A DNA stretch of 64,000 nucleotides, taken from positions 811,001 to 875,000 of the forward strand of contig NZ_JAUFQP010000010.1 in assembly GCF_030409805.1 (NCBI RefSeq). Direction: 5' to 3'. The position numbers and the translations under genes were made by a program. This DNA is from Algibacter miyuki. Lineage in GTDB: Bacteria; Bacteroidota; Bacteroidia; Flavobacteriales; Flavobacteriaceae. Within the stretch, counting starts at the first letter, position 1. Each line of letters begins with the position of its first letter. The notes under the pieces were generated by a model that made no database searches, was not told the origin of the DNA, and was given only the letters and a program-made list of their open reading frames with translations. Below, piece by piece: positions 28,905-38,507 of the stretch.

Positions 28905-31634
28905 TTATCTGCTTAAATAAAAGTTACCTTGAAAAGGGTTTGTTGTGCCGTCTTTTGGATCGAATACAAAAAAGTAAACACCTGTTGAAAGTTGATTTCC
29001 TATGCTACCGGACACGTTAGATTTCCCACTAAAAAGCGGTGTATTTATTGTGCCTTTATAAACACTTACACCATATCTATTCAGAATATTTAATTCGAAA
29101 TTCGGGAAGGTATCTGGTAAATTACATAAGTCGAATTCATCATTAATAGAATCGCCATTGGCTGAAACGCCATCTTTAATACAACTGTCACAATTTGGAT
29201 TATCTATATCTAAAACCGTAACGGTCATGGCAGTTTTTGGCGACTCGCAATTGTTCTCGTCTACGGCAGTTACAAAATAATCTTCACCATTTACTAAGGG
29301 TGTCCCCATAGGTAGTGGTGTATCTGCATCGGCGGTATCATACCAATTAAAGCTATACCCGTTTTCCGCAATTAAACTATTTACTGTAGCGCCATCTGCG
29401 GCACAAAAGGTTTGATTGCCAACCGTAGGTGCATCGACCTCAACAATGGTAATTTCTATATTTGAAATCGCCAAACGACATGTGGCATGCCCTTGAATTT
29501 CATACCTAAAATTATAAGTCCCTTCTGTTAGTTGAGACACATCTAAAAGGTTTACAGCTAAAAGATTGGTGTTATCTAAATCGGTAAAAAGACCTCCTAA
29601 ATCTGCGGAAGGATGAAGATAATCGAACAAATCGATTTCTAAATCGGATCGACAAACATCATAGGAGACATCATCACCAGCATTAGGGCTTTTATAAACG
29701 GTAACAATTAATGTAGACTGACTTCCGGAACACAGTGTTGCTCCTCCTGAACTTTTATTCGCTGGAACGGTGTATGTGTAAGTACCACCATCTGATAATC
29801 CCGGGTCGAAACTTGCCGTTTCATCGGTGGTTACAAATCCGTTTGGTCCTTCCCAAGTTCCGGTCGGACTAGGATTGCCATCCAGCTTATCAAACAAATT
29901 AATTACAGCTGTGTTATCGCAAACATCTAGTAGCGTATCTATACCCGGACTATATTCTTCAAAAAGTGTAAACGATAAATTAGCGGAATTTACACAACCT
30001 TTCTCGGTTACGGTTTCATAAGTAAAATCGAATAACTCCTTATCGGTGATCTCCGGAACAATAAACGCCGTTGGTGTTGTAATAATATCCCCAGAAACAT
30101 TATCTCGCCAAGTTCCCATGGTACCTTGATAAATTGGACCATCGATACCGTTGGTGCTTAAAAGAGAAAACAAGTTTAACGGGCTAGCCACTAAGGGATC
30201 GGTTTCACAAAACTCTAATCCTGTGGTATCTTCACCTGCATAATGATTCGGGTATAAAACCACGGTAATATTAGCAAACTCCGGATTACATGGCGACATA
30301 CCACCACTATTACAACTATTACAAGAACTAGATACTAAATATTGAAATACATAAGTACCCGCATCAGCTTGAGTTAATGTTGATAAATTGATAATCCCCG
30401 AATCTGCATCTACTCTAATATCTGAAGGTCCTGAAACAAAATTCCAATTGGTGCAACTTACATTAGGAGGATAATCATATAGTATCCCATTTTCTATGGT
30501 AAATGTTATTTCATTATATAAATTAATAACAGTAGGTTGATTTACATCTAAACAAACCTCTAAAGGCGCTTCCTGTTTAAAAGGCTTGATGGGTTCGTAG
30601 ATTCGGAATATGACGTCGGATTCTTTACTAGCGCAATCACTTAAAGACGATCGGGCTTCAACAGTGTATGTATAGGTAAACTCTGCACAACCAAAATTAG
30701 GGTTATTAAGTTTTAATTCATCGTAAATAGCTCTAATATTTATTGAAGAATCTGACGGGTTATCAATTTGATTTCCGGTAGTAGGAGAAGCAGACCAAGT
30801 ACCTTCTGCATCTTCACCTATTAAAAAAACATCGCTAGTTAAGTCAATATCCGCATCCCAATTACCTGCTAAAATATCGGTTTCGCAGATATCAAAAGTA
30901 GAGGGATCTCCCGACAATACATCTCGAATAACTTGAACCTTAAAACGAGAGACTTTCTCTGAGGCACACGGCCCTATTCCGGACACGGTATAAGTGAACT
31001 CAAAAACATCAAACTCTACTAAATCACCGTAAGGTATATAAGGAATTTCGGCTTGAAACTTACCTTCTTCATCAAGACCTATAAAGTTATCAGGGTCTCC
31101 CATGTTCCCGATAAAACGCCAAACACCATTTTTATGAGGTGAGGGCTGCGATTCGAAAACTTGAAACAAATCGAAATCGCCTAAAACCGATTGACAAACT
31201 GAAACATTAACATCGTTAATTCCAGATGCCGGTAAAGGCTTCCCTTCATAAGGACCTAAAACAATATTTAAAAGTACTTTTCTACCACCTGTACAGGTAC
31301 TAGAGGTATCAATTAATTCAAATTGATAAGTATCCTCTCTTGAGGAAGACGATCCTAAATCCCACAAATAGAGATCACCACTAAGCGGATCTAAAGCGAA
31401 ACTATAATTGGGATCAAACCAAGAGCCAGAGCTTAATGATATTGGCACGCTAGCTCCAGGAATAGCATTATACACATCGTATAAATTAATAATTCCGTCG
31501 GGAGTGCCGTTAGCATCCTTATCAATGGTTGTCATATCGCAAACATTGTAAGTTACTATTTCGTCACACTGAGCTTCAGCTTTTACAAAACAAATTATGA
31601 GCATTGCAAAAACCAGATATAGACTTTTTTTCAA
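28905..31634 (-). CDS. large T9SS type B cargo (gliding-motility-associated C-terminal domain)
   Basis: 909-residue secreted protein. After a signal peptide (1-21, ending AEAQ) come many Cys-containing beta modules of about 90-110 residues, each opening with a C-x-(T/S/N)-D-like motif. The last ~85 residues, from SANGDSINDEFDL through NRYGVSVYKG to NFYLSR, are the type B CTD that targets T9SS cargo. Related repeats occur in adhesins of gliding Bacteroidetes; adhesion is inference. Its SprF-type partner follows after 1 bp. The gene starts 144 bp after the stop of another type B cargo gene. Confidence 0.93.
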   Translation of the reverse strand: MKKSLYLVFAMLIICFVKAEAQCDEIVTYNVCDMTTIDKDANGTPDGIINLYDVYNAIPGASVPISLSSGSWFDPNYSFALDPLSGDLYLWDLGSSSSREDTYQFELIDTSSTCTGGRKVLLNIVLGPYEGKPLPASGINDVNVSVCQSVLGDFDLFQVFESQPSPHKNGVWRFIGNMGDPDNFIGLDEEGKFQAEIPYIPYGDLVEFDVFEFTYTVSGIGPCASEKVSRFKVQVIRDVLSGDPSTFDICETDILAGNWDADIDLTSDVFLIGEDAEGTWSASPTTGNQIDNPSDSSINIRAIYDELKLNNPNFGCAEFTYTYTVEARSSLSDCASKESDVIFRIYEPIKPFKQEAPLEVCLDVNQPTVINLYNEITFTIENGILYDYPPNVSCTNWNFVSGPSDIRVDADSGIINLSTLTQADAGTYVFQYLVSSSCNSCNSGGMSPCNPEFANITVVLYPNHYAGEDTTGLEFCETDPLVASPLNLFSLLSTNGIDGPIYQGTMGTWRDNVSGDIITTPTAFIVPEITDKELFDFTYETVTEKGCVNSANLSFTLFEEYSPGIDTLLDVCDNTAVINLFDKLDGNPSPTGTWEGPNGFVTTDETASFDPGLSDGGTYTYTVPANKSSGGATLCSGSQSTLIVTVYKSPNAGDDVSYDVCRSDLEIDLFDYLHPSADLGGLFTDLDNTNLLAVNLLDVSQLTEGTYNFRYEIQGHATCRLAISNIEITIVEVDAPTVGNQTFCAADGATVNSLIAENGYSFNWYDTADADTPLPMGTPLVNGEDYFVTAVDENNCESPKTAMTVTVLDIDNPNCDSCIKDGVSANGDSINDEFDLCNLPDTFPNFELNILNRYGVSVYKGTINTPLFSGKSNVSGSIGNQLSTGVYFFVFDPKDGTTNPFQGNFYLSR

Positions 31635-31778
31635 TACAGTTGGTTTTAGTTAAGAGACCTGGCGATTACTGCCGTAGTGCCGCAAAGGTTAAAAAAATTA
31701 ACATCTCCAACTAAGAAAATTACTATTTTTTTACATTTTATCTAATATTAATGCACTTCGTCTATAAAATTGATAAAT

Positions 31779-34700
31779 TTAGCGCTTCAACGTAAAGTGC
31801 CCACTAAACCTAATGTTTTCATCTAAAATGGCTGTAAACCAATAATCGGACACCTGTAACGGGCTACCAGAAATCGTTCCGTCCCAACCTTCAGAATTCG
31901 ATTTTATTTGTTTTAAAAGCTTACCATATCGATCAAAAATACTGACTACTGCATTAGGATAATCCTTTAAACCTTTAATCAACCATACATCATTTACACC
32001 ATCGTCATTTGGTGTGAAAAATTTTGGATAATCTATGATCGACACGCTTTCAAAAGCTTGTCCACAACCCTTTTTATCTCTAACAGACACCTCGTAAACA
32101 CCTCCTGAAACATTACTAAACACAGCACTATCTTGATAATTTACGCCATCTATGCTGTATTCAAAATCGCCATCGCCAGATGCTATAATTTCAATGAAGT
32201 TTTGATCTGATAACTCTTTATAATTCACCTTGGTTATTTCTGGTAACTGTGATCGTATTAAACGAAACTGGAATTCATTTTCACAAATGATTCCATTTTT
32301 TAATTCGCTTACCTTTAAAACATAATCGCCTTCTTCAATTAGGTTTACTTCGAAATTGTTTGAAAGCACTGTTCCGTCCTCGAAAGTCCATTCCCAAGAA
32401 TTAAAGCTACCAGGTAATGCAAGTTTCAGAAAAGGCTCTAAATCACAAAGAAAATATTCGTCTTGTAAATTTATTTGAGGCAAATCATTCACTACCAAAT
32501 CAAACGTAGTTTCAGAATAACATAAACTATTAAGTGCATTTTCTACACGCACATAAATGGTTTGAGACCACGCTTCTGTATTTTTAAATGCTGTCGGTAA
32601 TGGCGATGGCAAGGCTGATCTATTTTTATCAAAATAGAGAATTTTTAAACCATTTTGACTGCCAATAAGTTCTGCTTCTAACTGTGCTGTATCAAAAAAA
32701 GCGAAACCATTTCCTTCATTACAAGCATAAATAGTTTCTGGTTTATTAATTTCAGGTTGGGTTGCCGTTTTTAAAACTAGAGGTGTTTCAGCAAAACATC
32801 CGGTTACTGTATTTAAAACCCGAACTGTAATTATTTCTTCGTTTGCTTTGGTGTTCGTATAAGGGTTTGGCAATGGTTTTGGTAGTATATTTCCGAATGA
32901 ATCAAAATAAGAAACTTCTAACCCGGTTTGACTTCCTAAAACTTCGGTCTCAATATCTGTAATATCAAAATATTCTGAAATACCATCATTATTATCATCG
33001 CAGCCTATAAGCGCATTTAAAGCATAAGCCACTGGCAACGGATTCACCATCAACTTAAAAGTCGTTTCGTTGTAGCATTTGGTTATTGTATGTGTTGCAC
33101 GAACCTTAATTACTTCTTCATTTTTAACTAAGTTTTCAACTGCGCTTAAAGGTGCCGATATTTGGCTTCCGTTTTCATAATAAAATGAGACCGTTGTGTT
33201 CGGGTTACCAATTAAAACATCCGATTCTACCGCTTCCAAATCAAACTTTGCATACCCATTTGTATTATTATCACAAACTTTTAAATCGTTAATACCAGAT
33301 AAATTGGGTAACGCATTTACAATTAAATCGAAAGTGGTTTCTGAATAACAACAAGGATTATTTTGATGTGCAACCCTTACAGCAATGGTTTCTCTATCTC
33401 GAATTGTGTTTGAAAAAGCACTTGGCAATGTACTATACTCGTTTCCTGAACCATCAATAAACGTTACGACCTTATTTGATTGCCCTCCTAAAACTTGCTT
33501 CTGAACGCCAGAAAGATTAAATGATGAAGACATACCTGAGCCGAAAGCATCCTCACAGGAATAAAAATCGTTAATACCATAAGCCATTGGCGGCTCAGTG
33601 ACGTCGATAGTTTCTTCTAATACCTCTACGCTTCCGTCTTTACCGACAACTGTAGCTTTTATTGTATAAGTACCATCGGCTGAAAAATCATGAAAAGGAG
33701 ATAAATCTGTAGAAGTATTATCTACGCCAGATGGCGAATCGCCGAAATCCCAGACTACCGAAGCTACGTTTGCTTTGTTTTCTACACTAAATTCTTTAAG
33801 AAATTCGGAACAAATATTTGAAATATTCATTTCGAAATTATTGGTGATGTGGTTTACGTTTCCTGTAACGTTTATATAAAACTTATAATCTTCACCCGGC
33901 CACAAGGCATACCTGGTAATCTCATCAGAATTTATATAAGTTGGACTTGTATAACAACCTTTGTACCAAGTTGGCGCGCCATCGTCAACCTTAGTTCCTG
34001 CAATATGAAGCAAACCAGAACCGCCACCTTTTAACCCTTTAAGGACTTCTACAAAAATGCGTTTTGTGCCAGCAGGTACAACAACCGGCGTATCGAACTT
34101 GATATTTTCGGTTCTAACAGCGCCAGAGGTATTAAAATATCCCAAACCATGAAGCTGGCTCGAACCAATTAAACTAGATTCTGAAAACGAATCCGGAAAG
34201 TTATCATCAATTTCATATATATTAAACTGAACCGCTGCCCCCCATTCCGCATACGAATAGGCCAATTGCCCTTCCGTTATTGTATATTCTTCATTTTCAG
34301 AAATACCAAAATCATTTAAATAAAAATCACGTCCTGCATACACATATGAATACGAGCAAGAATTATTAATAGTTTTTACCAAATCATCACAAACATTATG
34401 GGTGAGCCTTGTGGTTGGCCCTGTACTTCTGATATCAACCGCTTCACCTGTAACATTAATAAAAAAGTTAGCATTTGGCACCGGCACATCTATATCTGTG
34501 GTTGGAATATAATCGTAATATTTTCTACACCCTTTATACCACGAAACCCCAGAATCGTCTGCTGTTCCAGCAATACCGACTTCAGCTGAATTTGGATTAT
34601 AAAAATCGACCCTTTTTGAAACTACAACTAAAATGCGTTCTATTCCGGCAGGTACCACTAATGGATTTATAAAATCGAATTCTACAATTTGAGGGCCATC

Positions 34701-35030
34701 GACAATTTCGGGCAATAATTTATTACCACCGCCAGACAATGGAATAGGATTTGAATTAGGAAAACTAGCATCTACTCCAAAAACACCAAAACTTAAATAT
34801 GCACCATTATATGATTTACTGATTCCAACTTGACCAGAATGAATAATAAATTGTTGGCTATTGGATATTCCGAAATCAGACAATTTAAAAACTCTCGCCC
34901 AAGATTCATCTTCTTCACAAGAAAGCATATTGGTTTCTACCAACACATTACCAATATTATTAGTTAAGGTAATTTGTGCCGATAAAAAACATGTACTAAC
35001 CAAGAAAAAAAATGAAAGAAAATATCTCAT
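31779..35030 (-). CDS. very large T9SS type B cargo with duplicated N-terminal module and PKD domain
   Basis: 1083 residues from the ATG at 35030 (MRYFLSFFFLVSTC; a TTG at 35048 would add six). After the signal peptide (ending LSAQ) two ~190-residue modules share NDFGIS-type and INVTG motifs. Then comes a PKD-like domain (VVWDFGDSPSG), followed by at least four ~95-residue modules each with a C-D/N-x-N opening and an ETTFDL or similar closing strand. The last ~85 residues, from FFTPNDDGVNDVW to GHFTLKR, are a type B sorting domain. A surface adhesin or matrix role is likely but unproven. Confidence 0.92.
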   Translation of the reverse strand: MRYFLSFFFLVSTCFLSAQITLTNNIGNVLVETNMLSCEEDESWARVFKLSDFGISNSQQFIIHSGQVGISKSYNGAYLSFGVFGVDASFPNSNPIPLSGGGNKLLPEIVDGPQIVEFDFINPLVVPAGIERILVVVSKRVDFYNPNSAEVGIAGTADDSGVSWYKGCRKYYDYIPTTDIDVPVPNANFFINVTGEAVDIRSTGPTTRLTHNVCDDLVKTINNSCSYSYVYAGRDFYLNDFGISENEEYTITEGQLAYSYAEWGAAVQFNIYEIDDNFPDSFSESSLIGSSQLHGLGYFNTSGAVRTENIKFDTPVVVPAGTKRIFVEVLKGLKGGGSGLLHIAGTKVDDGAPTWYKGCYTSPTYINSDEITRYALWPGEDYKFYINVTGNVNHITNNFEMNISNICSEFLKEFSVENKANVASVVWDFGDSPSGVDNTSTDLSPFHDFSADGTYTIKATVVGKDGSVEVLEETIDVTEPPMAYGINDFYSCEDAFGSGMSSSFNLSGVQKQVLGGQSNKVVTFIDGSGNEYSTLPSAFSNTIRDRETIAVRVAHQNNPCCYSETTFDLIVNALPNLSGINDLKVCDNNTNGYAKFDLEAVESDVLIGNPNTTVSFYYENGSQISAPLSAVENLVKNEEVIKVRATHTITKCYNETTFKLMVNPLPVAYALNALIGCDDNNDGISEYFDITDIETEVLGSQTGLEVSYFDSFGNILPKPLPNPYTNTKANEEIITVRVLNTVTGCFAETPLVLKTATQPEINKPETIYACNEGNGFAFFDTAQLEAELIGSQNGLKILYFDKNRSALPSPLPTAFKNTEAWSQTIYVRVENALNSLCYSETTFDLVVNDLPQINLQDEYFLCDLEPFLKLALPGSFNSWEWTFEDGTVLSNNFEVNLIEEGDYVLKVSELKNGIICENEFQFRLIRSQLPEITKVNYKELSDQNFIEIIASGDGDFEYSIDGVNYQDSAVFSNVSGGVYEVSVRDKKGCGQAFESVSIIDYPKFFTPNDDGVNDVWLIKGLKDYPNAVVSIFDRYGKLLKQIKSNSEGWDGTISGSPLQVSDYWFTAILDENIRFSGHFTLKR

Positions 35031-35086
35031 ACTACTGCAACAAAACAACCGTTAATAAATTATTAAAACAAGATAACGATCTCTTT

Positions 35087-35770
35087 TTAAGGCGTAGAAT
35101 TAGAAACTTGCAACAATTTCCCGTTATAATATTTGTTTCCGTTGAGTGAAAAATCTAAAATATATTCCGCCATTTCTAGGGCTGTCGTTGGCGCTTGATA
35201 GCCAGGAAAAGCTTCTTCTAGCATTTCGGTTTGCACAGCTCCTAACGCTAATACGTTAAAGGCAATTCCGGAATCTTTATACTCTTCGGCTAATAATTCG
35301 GTAAGCGTAATTACCGCTGCTTTACTAGAACTGTACGCTGCTAAACCTGGGAATTTCATACTGCCCTGTACGCCACCCATAGAACTTATTGTCACCACAT
35401 GGCTAGATGCTTTCATAAAAGGAAGCATTTTCCGTGTAAGTTCAGCAACGCCAAAAACATTGGTTTTATATACATATTCAAAATCGGCCATAGAAATTTC
35501 AGCAAAAGGTTTATTAAGCAATGCACCTGCGTTATTTATTAAAACATCCACCTGTTTCCAGTTTGTGTTTATAAAATCTTCTACTTTTGTATAGGCTTTT
35601 TCATCATTTAAATTGAAAGAAAAACAAGTCACGTTTTCTAATTTTAAATCCTGAATAGGTTTTTCATTCCGCGAAAGCGCCAATACTTTATGGCCTGCTT
35701 TAGCGAATAATTGTACCAATTCGAACCCAATACCACGACTGGTTCCTGTTATAATTACGTTTTTACTCAT
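35087..35770 (-). CDS. short-chain dehydrogenase/reductase
   Basis: Cytoplasmic SDR oxidoreductase of 227 residues. The cofactor loop TGTSRGIG lies at about 8-15, NNAG at about 79-82, the catalytic Ser in TISSMGG and the Tyr-Lys pair in YSSSKAA, so the active site is intact. The basic residue after the glycine motif suggests NADP(H). Substrate cannot be predicted. The start overlaps the end of the M28 peptidase gene by 8 bp, so the two are cotranscribed. Confidence 0.92.
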   Translation of the reverse strand: MSKNVIITGTSRGIGFELVQLFAKAGHKVLALSRNEKPIQDLKLENVTCFSFNLNDEKAYTKVEDFINTNWKQVDVLINNAGALLNKPFAEISMADFEYVYKTNVFGVAELTRKMLPFMKASSHVVTISSMGGVQGSMKFPGLAAYSSSKAAVITLTELLAEEYKDSGIAFNVLALGAVQTEMLEEAFPGYQAPTTALEMAEYILDFSLNGNKYYNGKLLQVSNSTP

Positions 35771-36782
35771 GATTTAATTGTATTTCTTTTGTTGCTGAAT
35801 TCACCATCCCTTCCAAAGCAGGAATCATTTTATTGATGAAAAGTGTCATGTGTTTATAATCCATTTTATCCGCTTCATCATCCACATGATGGTAATAATC
35901 AAAGTTTGTAAAATCGAAGGTTGAAATCGCTTGCGCCGGCACTTGAAAAGCTTCGTAAAACGGATAATTATCCGAACGCTTAAACAAGTTATAAGCTTTT
36001 GCTTGTGGCAAAAAGCCAACAATATCTTCACCTACATAACCATTCAACTTTTCCGCCATGTTAGATTCGTTATAACCTGTAACATATGCCATGATTTCAT
36101 TTTCAGCTCTTGGCACACCAATCATTTCAAAATTAATCATAGTGTAAACGTTTAAATTATCTCTTTTTAAACGTTCCGCTAAATGCCCTGAACCTTTTAG
36201 CCCCATTTCTTCAGCTGCATAAAGTGTGAATAAAATGCTTCGCTTATTATTTTTTGTTTTTGAAAAATACTTAGCCCATTCTAAAACAGCTACAGTTCCT
36301 GAAGCATCATCATTCGCTCCATTAGCTATCACATCGCCATTTACGGCTCTTGCTGTTCCTATATGATCGTAATGCGCGCCTAGAATTACAAATTCATTCT
36401 TTAATTCAGGATCGTTTCCCTCAATAAACCCAATCACATTATAACCTATAATGTCTTTCACATTAAATGTATCACGATACGTTTCAAAATAAGGTTTGAT
36501 ATTATTGTTTTTAAATACATTTTCAATAAAAACAGCCGCTTTCTCTATGCCTTCACTTCCTGTATTTCTTCCTTCAAGTTCATCGGAAGCTAAATATTCT
36601 AAACTAGATTTAATTGAAGCTTCTTCTATAGCTATTTGAGATTGAAGCGTACTAACCACTTTTAAATCATGATTATCTCTATTTACTGTTACTCCTGTTG
36701 AGGTCGAACTTTTAATGGTATCCTTAGTGTTTCCGCAGCCCACTATCAGTAGTCCTAATGCGATGTTTAATATGTATTTCAT
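35763..36782 (-). CDS. M28-family zinc aminopeptidase, lipoprotein
   Basis: 339-residue envelope peptidase with a lipobox (LLIVGCG, Cys16) and an M28 catalytic domain. Zinc ligands and catalytic residues appear in GAHYDHIG (His), GANDDASG (Asp), YAAEEMGLKGS (Glu pair), the NFEMIG region and YYHHVDDEAD (His). The family removes N-terminal residues from peptides, which fits a lifestyle based on protein degradation alongside the DPP-IV and POT genes. SDR follows with an 8-bp overlap. Confidence 0.93.
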   Translation of the reverse strand: MKYILNIALGLLIVGCGNTKDTIKSSTSTGVTVNRDNHDLKVVSTLQSQIAIEEASIKSSLEYLASDELEGRNTGSEGIEKAAVFIENVFKNNNIKPYFETYRDTFNVKDIIGYNVIGFIEGNDPELKNEFVILGAHYDHIGTARAVNGDVIANGANDDASGTVAVLEWAKYFSKTKNNKRSILFTLYAAEEMGLKGSGHLAERLKRDNLNVYTMINFEMIGVPRAENEIMAYVTGYNESNMAEKLNGYVGEDIVGFLPQAKAYNLFKRSDNYPFYEAFQVPAQAISTFDFTNFDYYHHVDDEADKMDYKHMTLFINKMIPALEGMVNSATKEIQLNHE

Positions 36783-36812
36783 AATTTCCTTTTAAAAAAA
36801 TTAAAGATAAAA

Positions 36813-36846
36813 AAAAGCCTGTTTCAATGCTATGAAACAGGCTTTT
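36813..36846 (-). terminator. rho-independent terminator of the pdh operon
   Basis: Perfect 14-bp stem AAAAGCCTGTTTCA (36813-36826) and TGAAACAGGCTTTT (36833-36846) with a 6-nt loop, followed on the minus strand by further T residues. It lies 32 bp after the E2 stop. Confidence 0.85.
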
Positions 36847-36878
36847 ATATTTAGATTCTGAAAAATTCAGAATATGAA

Positions 36879-38504
36879 TTATACTAACATGGTAACTGGG
36901 TTTTCAATATATCCTTTCAATGTTTGAAGGAACTGAGCACCTGTAGCGCCATCTACTGTACGGTGATCGCAAGCTAAAGACAATTTCATGGTATGCCCCA
37001 CAACTATTTGTCCGTTTTTAACCACTGGTTTTTCAACGATATTTCCAACAGAAAGAATAGCAGAATTTGGTTGATTGATGATAGATGTAAACGTATCTAT
37101 ACCAAACATCCCTAAGTTAGATACGGTAAATGTACTACCTTGCATCTCGTCTGGAGTTAATTTTTTGTTTTTTGCTTTCCCTGCAAGTTCACGAACTGCA
37201 GCACCAATTTGAGGTAACGTTTGCTCGTTTGCAAACTTAACAACTGGTACCACTAAACCATCTGGCACAGCAACTGCTACACCAACATGTACGTGATTAT
37301 TTAATCGCATTTTATCAGCAAACCATTGTGAGTTTACTTGTGGGTGCGCTTTTAATGCTAAAGCACAAGCTTTAACAACAATATCGTTATAAGATATTTT
37401 AGTATCAGGAATCGAATTAAACTGTCCACGGAAAGACATAGCGTTTTCCATATCAAACTCCACACTTAAATAATAATGTGGCGCTGTAAACTTCGAGTTT
37501 GTTAAGGCTTTTGCAATTGCTTTACGCATTTGTGAATTATCAACATCGTCAAAATCTTCTTGACCAGAAGGCACAAATTTACCTGCTGATGCTGCCGAAG
37601 CTGCTGGTTCGTAATTTTCGATATCGCGTTTTACGATACGTCCATTTTCACCAGAACCTTGAACTTTTGTTAAGTTGATACCTTTATCTTCTGCTAATTT
37701 TTTCGCTAATGGTGACACATACACACGTCCGTTTGCTGTAACAGGCGTTGGTGCAGGCGCACTAGTTTTAGGTTTAGAAGCTGCAACTGGAGCACTTTTT
37801 GGTGCTTCTTTTTTTGCTTCTGCCTTTGGAGCTTCCTCCTTTTTAGCTGGTGCCGCTGTACTAAAACTAGCTGCAACTCCAGAAACATCTGTTCCTGCAG
37901 GGCCAATAATAGCTAAAAGTTCATCTACTTTCGCAGAATCGCCTTCTTGTAGACCAACATATAATAATGTACCCGCTTGGAATGATTCAAATTCCATCGT
38001 TGCTTTATCTGTTTCAATTTCAGCTAAAATATCGCCTTCTTCAACGCTATCACCTACTTTTTTCAACCAAGTTGCAACAGTACCTTCTTCCATGGTATCA
38101 CTTAAACGTGGCATGGTTACAACAATAACACCTTCTGGCAATTCTGCCGATGCTGCTGTTTCTTCTGAAGCTTCTTCTACTTCCGGAGCAGCTTCTTCTG
38201 TTGTTTCCTCTTTCACTTCCGCGGAAGCGTTACCTCCTCCATTTAAAAGACCTGAAATATCTTCACCTTCGTCTCCTATAATGGCTAAAAGTTCGTCAAC
38301 CTTAGTTGTTTCACCTTCTTGAACACCAATATGTAGCAATGTACCTTCATTGAAAGACTCAAATTCCATAGTGGCTTTGTCCGTTTCAATTTCGGCTAAA
38401 ATATCGCCTTCTTCAATCTTATCTCCTACTTTTTTCAACCACGCTGCAACCGTACCCTCTTCCATGGTATCGCTTAAACGAGGCATATTTACTACTATTG
38501 CCAT
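36879..38504 (-). CDS. pdhC: pyruvate dehydrogenase E2, dihydrolipoamide acetyltransferase, two lipoyl domains
   Basis: Core of the pyruvate dehydrogenase complex; moves the acetyl group from lipoamide to CoA. The 541 residues contain two lipoyl domains (about 3-77 and 129-203), each with the ETDKATMEFES lipoylation site, Ala/Pro/Glu-rich linkers, a subunit-binding domain starting YVSPLAKKLAEDKG, and the catalytic domain with the DHRTVDGATG motif near the C-terminus. The lipoyl copies are almost identical, an internal duplication. It starts 3 bp after pdhA. LipB, which starts lipoylation, is also in the window. Confidence 0.96.
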   Translation of the reverse strand: MAIVVNMPRLSDTMEEGTVAAWLKKVGDKIEEGDILAEIETDKATMEFESFNEGTLLHIGVQEGETTKVDELLAIIGDEGEDISGLLNGGGNASAEVKEETTEEAAPEVEEASEETAASAELPEGVIVVTMPRLSDTMEEGTVATWLKKVGDSVEEGDILAEIETDKATMEFESFQAGTLLYVGLQEGDSAKVDELLAIIGPAGTDVSGVAASFSTAAPAKKEEAPKAEAKKEAPKSAPVAASKPKTSAPAPTPVTANGRVYVSPLAKKLAEDKGINLTKVQGSGENGRIVKRDIENYEPAASAASAGKFVPSGQEDFDDVDNSQMRKAIAKALTNSKFTAPHYYLSVEFDMENAMSFRGQFNSIPDTKISYNDIVVKACALALKAHPQVNSQWFADKMRLNNHVHVGVAVAVPDGLVVPVVKFANEQTLPQIGAAVRELAGKAKNKKLTPDEMQGSTFTVSNLGMFGIDTFTSIINQPNSAILSVGNIVEKPVVKNGQIVVGHTMKLSLACDHRTVDGATGAQFLQTLKGYIENPVTMLV

Positions 38505-38507
38505 AGC

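Noticed and set aside
37675..38322. 215-residue open frame opposite the pyruvate dehydrogenase E2 gene
   Set aside because: Antisense to the lipoyl domains and Ala/Pro linkers; its Ser/Ala-rich content mirrors the real coding strand.
37890..38504. Long near-identical DNA repeats, considered as a possible repeat array
   Set aside because: They encode the two lipoyl domains of E2, a known kind of domain duplication in this enzyme.
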